A model generated the notes under the pieces. It was not told the DNA's origin, did not search any database, and saw nothing but the letters and a program-made list of their open reading frames with translations. The translations under genes and the position numbers were made by a program. Shown in pieces: positions 62,618 to 64,000 of a stretch of DNA of 64,000 nucleotides. This DNA is from Thamnaconus septentrionalis (lineage: Eukaryota; Chordata; Actinopteri; Tetraodontiformes; Monacanthidae): positions 8,216,001 through 8,280,000 of the forward strand of contig CM020509.1 in the NCBI GenBank assembly GCA_009823395.1. Reading direction: 5' to 3'. Each line of letters opens with the position of its first letter. The first letter of the stretch is position 1.

Positions 62618-62638
62618 ATAACTGGGAGCAAAGTTGCG
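62618..62638 (+). CDS. diaph2: diaph2 coding exon 5 (21-nt microexon, ITGSKVA)
   Basis: This 21-nt, phase-0 exon encodes ITGSKVA, residues 134-140. It sits between CTGCATGCAG and an ideal donor, GTAAGTAG. Placed after ...ISATAKS it matches the short S-I-V-G-S-K-V-T-like segment that I recall in mammalian DIAPH2 before the GGLKNSK sequence, so the position and the GSKV core agree with the family. The upstream region has only a modest pyrimidine tract and carries TGC at 62609-62611 and 62613-62615, the motif type used by the neuronal splicing factor SRRM4. Inclusion adds seven residues within the GTPase-binding region. Whether it is constitutive or alternative cannot be told from DNA. The next exon, expected to begin GGLK-like, is not visible before the window ends. 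Confidence 0.75.
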
Positions 62639-62729
62639 GTAAGTAGCCCATTATTTATTTACCCTCTGAGTCTTGTTCTTGTTCCTTCTTGTGTATCTGC
62701 ACCCATTCTCCCCTATAAACGGAGACGCA

Positions 62730-62782
<53 letters not shown>

Positions 62783-64000
62783 AAGCTTCTTCTGCACCCA
62801 CACACACATTATCTGTCTTTCTGGGGAAGGATGGCAAGGATCATTTTATTTGCAAGTTCAGTTTGTTTTTTTTTTGCCTCTCTGGTGGTGATGTCATATC
62901 TTCAAATGGCCCTGACGATTTTGACCTGTAAAAGGTAGGACTACACAATAGTGGGTAAAAGTGTGCTGAATGATATGATGGCAGTGAAACTCCAAAAATA
63001 ATTGACAATCCATTGTCGTTGCCCCTCTGCTTATGGTCTGCTACGCCAGAGAGTGATGTGAGTATGCAAAGAATGAAAACAAAAAGACACGACCACAACA
63101 ACAACATTACATTAAATAAACAAATACACCACATTAAATAGATAATGCATCAACTTAGTTACATGGTAATTTGGGAACATCTTAAAACTTTCTCTTCCCC
63201 ATCTTTTCTACAACTGCAACTCAGCCTCCAGCATCTCCACAGGTGGCAGCCATCTCGAGCACTGAGGCTCCATGCCGCTCCGTACATACATTGTTATGCA
63301 AAGCGTGAATGATGATGATGCACTGATTACAACTTATTGCAGAGTTGAAGCATTTGTCTGTGATACGCACATTGCACATGTTGATATTGCAATAAAGCAT
63401 GGATTTTCGATGCTTTGTGCAGCCCTAATAAAGGGTAGCACTCTCAAATGAGAGATCCTGAAATTGCTTGCCCTGAAAATGAACCGCAAGGCCTTTTGTG
63501 CCGTTTCTCTCTCGAAATAGATTGCAGTGCAGCATCTATTAGCATTTGAATATTGTAATACCGAATAAAAAGGATCGTGTTTGCTCAAATGCTCCTCATC
63601 TACAATCTAATCTGGTTTTTTTTTTTTCAAACGTGCTGCGACTAAATGGTTTGAGTCCATCGGCACGTTGCAAAGTGGGAGCGTGTATCACTTAATAGGG
63701 CTTTGACTAGAGAAACATCACATCATCACACACTGTACATAAACACCCTGAGCCCAGCGGACCGTGAAGAGCATATTAAATACAGCCCTTGCTGACTTTA
63801 ACAAAATATCTGATCCTAATGTTAAATAGAAGAGTTTGGAGCCTTATATTTATATCTGTATATATTTCATATTTTAATGCTCTTCCCACTAAGTCAAATG
63901 TGTAAATGTGTCTTTATTTTGAAGACTGAAACAGAAAATAACGTTTGGGTTCAGTGTATTTGTTGCACTCTTTACTACCAATTCATAGTAATTTGACAAT
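62639..64000 (+). other. diaph2: diaph2 intron 5 (start only)
   Basis: Opens with GTAAGTAG and carries a (CA)n tract at about 62737-62776. I looked for an exon starting GGLK-like, as expected after the microexon, and found none before the window ends. Confidence 0.65.
62737..62776. repeat. (CA)n microsatellite, intron 5
   Basis: About 20 CA units shortly after the microexon, followed by CA-rich sequence to about 62809. Confidence 0.95.

Larger units (their letters stand above)
36617..64000 (+). other. diaph2: diaph2 gene, 5' part (partial; runs off the right edge)
   Basis: Five coding exons on the + strand, all ending and starting in phase 0 with GT-AG introns, join into 140 residues that match the N-terminus of Diaphanous-related formin 2 as I know it from vertebrates. 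Diagnostic stretches are IKTLADDM-RDRITSFRK, NLSEKEIIDLFEKMM, EDMNLNEDRKAPLREKD and KREMVVQYISATAKS. Formins of this family are autoinhibited actin nucleators and elongators opened by Rho GTPases; DIAPH2 is linked to actin and microtubule control and endosome dynamics. Introns measure 13,496, 1,192, 6,253 and 4,330 bp, and the fifth is open-ended. DIAPH3 and DIAPH1 fit less well: DIAPH3 has a different linker between LADDM and the LFEKMM motif, and DIAPH1 diverges after the KREM helix. The gene start drawn here is a possible 5'-UTR acceptor and is uncertain. Confidence 0.93.

Noticed and set aside
36948..62638. Alternative identity as diaph3 or diaph1
   Set aside because: The RDRITSFRK...SEKEIIDLFEKMM layout and the GSKV microexon position fit DIAPH2 best; DIAPH3 and DIAPH1 differ in the linker and after the KREM helix.
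63230..63290. Possible next diaph2 exon after CATCTCCACAG
   Set aside because: The acceptor-like site is followed by a reading that does not resemble the expected GGLK-type sequence, and no matching donor is seen.

Overview
This window looks like nuclear DNA from a ray-finned (teleost, probably percomorph) fish. It has vertebrate-type split coding sequence with GT-AG introns, many (CA)n/(TG)n tracts, and several repeat types common in teleost genomes: a tRNA-like SINE, a MITE starting TTTAAAGGTCCAGTGTG, a (GATA)n-tailed LINE end, and hAT-, Harbinger- and mariner-like small DNA elements. Nothing suggests a prokaryote, plasmid or virus.

Only one protein-coding gene can be supported: the 5' part of diaph2 (Diaphanous-related formin 2) on the + strand. 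Five coding exons join in phase 0: 36948-37031, 50528-50560, 51753-51929, 58183-58287 and 62618-62638. They encode the first 140 residues, covering the acidic/basic N-terminus and the start of the Rho-GTPase-binding domain. The gene continues past the right edge; the rest of the GBD/FH3, FH1, FH2 and DAD are outside the window. Two of the exons are microexons of 33 and 21 nt. The 21-nt exon has UGC motifs next to its 3' splice site, as many neural microexons do. A CCAAT/CRE-containing region at about 35.7-36.0 kb is the likely promoter, and two short uORFs precede the start codon.

Layout: 1-35.6 kb is a gene desert with no credible exon. It holds microsatellites, dispersed repeats and many unique, CpG- or homeodomain-motif-rich stretches that look like candidate conserved noncoding elements (judged by base texture only). 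At 29.2-30.8 kb there is a nested stack of mobile elements: a SINE split by a Harbinger-like element, an hAT-like element, and tandem units carrying telomere-like CCCTAA motifs. From 35.7 to 64 kb is diaph2 promoter, exons and introns. Intron 1 is 13.5 kb and carries a perfect hairpin and a MITE. A degenerate minisatellite lies just before exon 2, and introns 2-4 hold further candidate regulatory islands.

I found no tRNA, rRNA or CRISPR, and no second gene on either strand. The strongest points for follow-up are the 21-nt microexon in the Rho-binding region, the nested repeat block with telomere-like units, and the candidate noncoding elements around diaph2.
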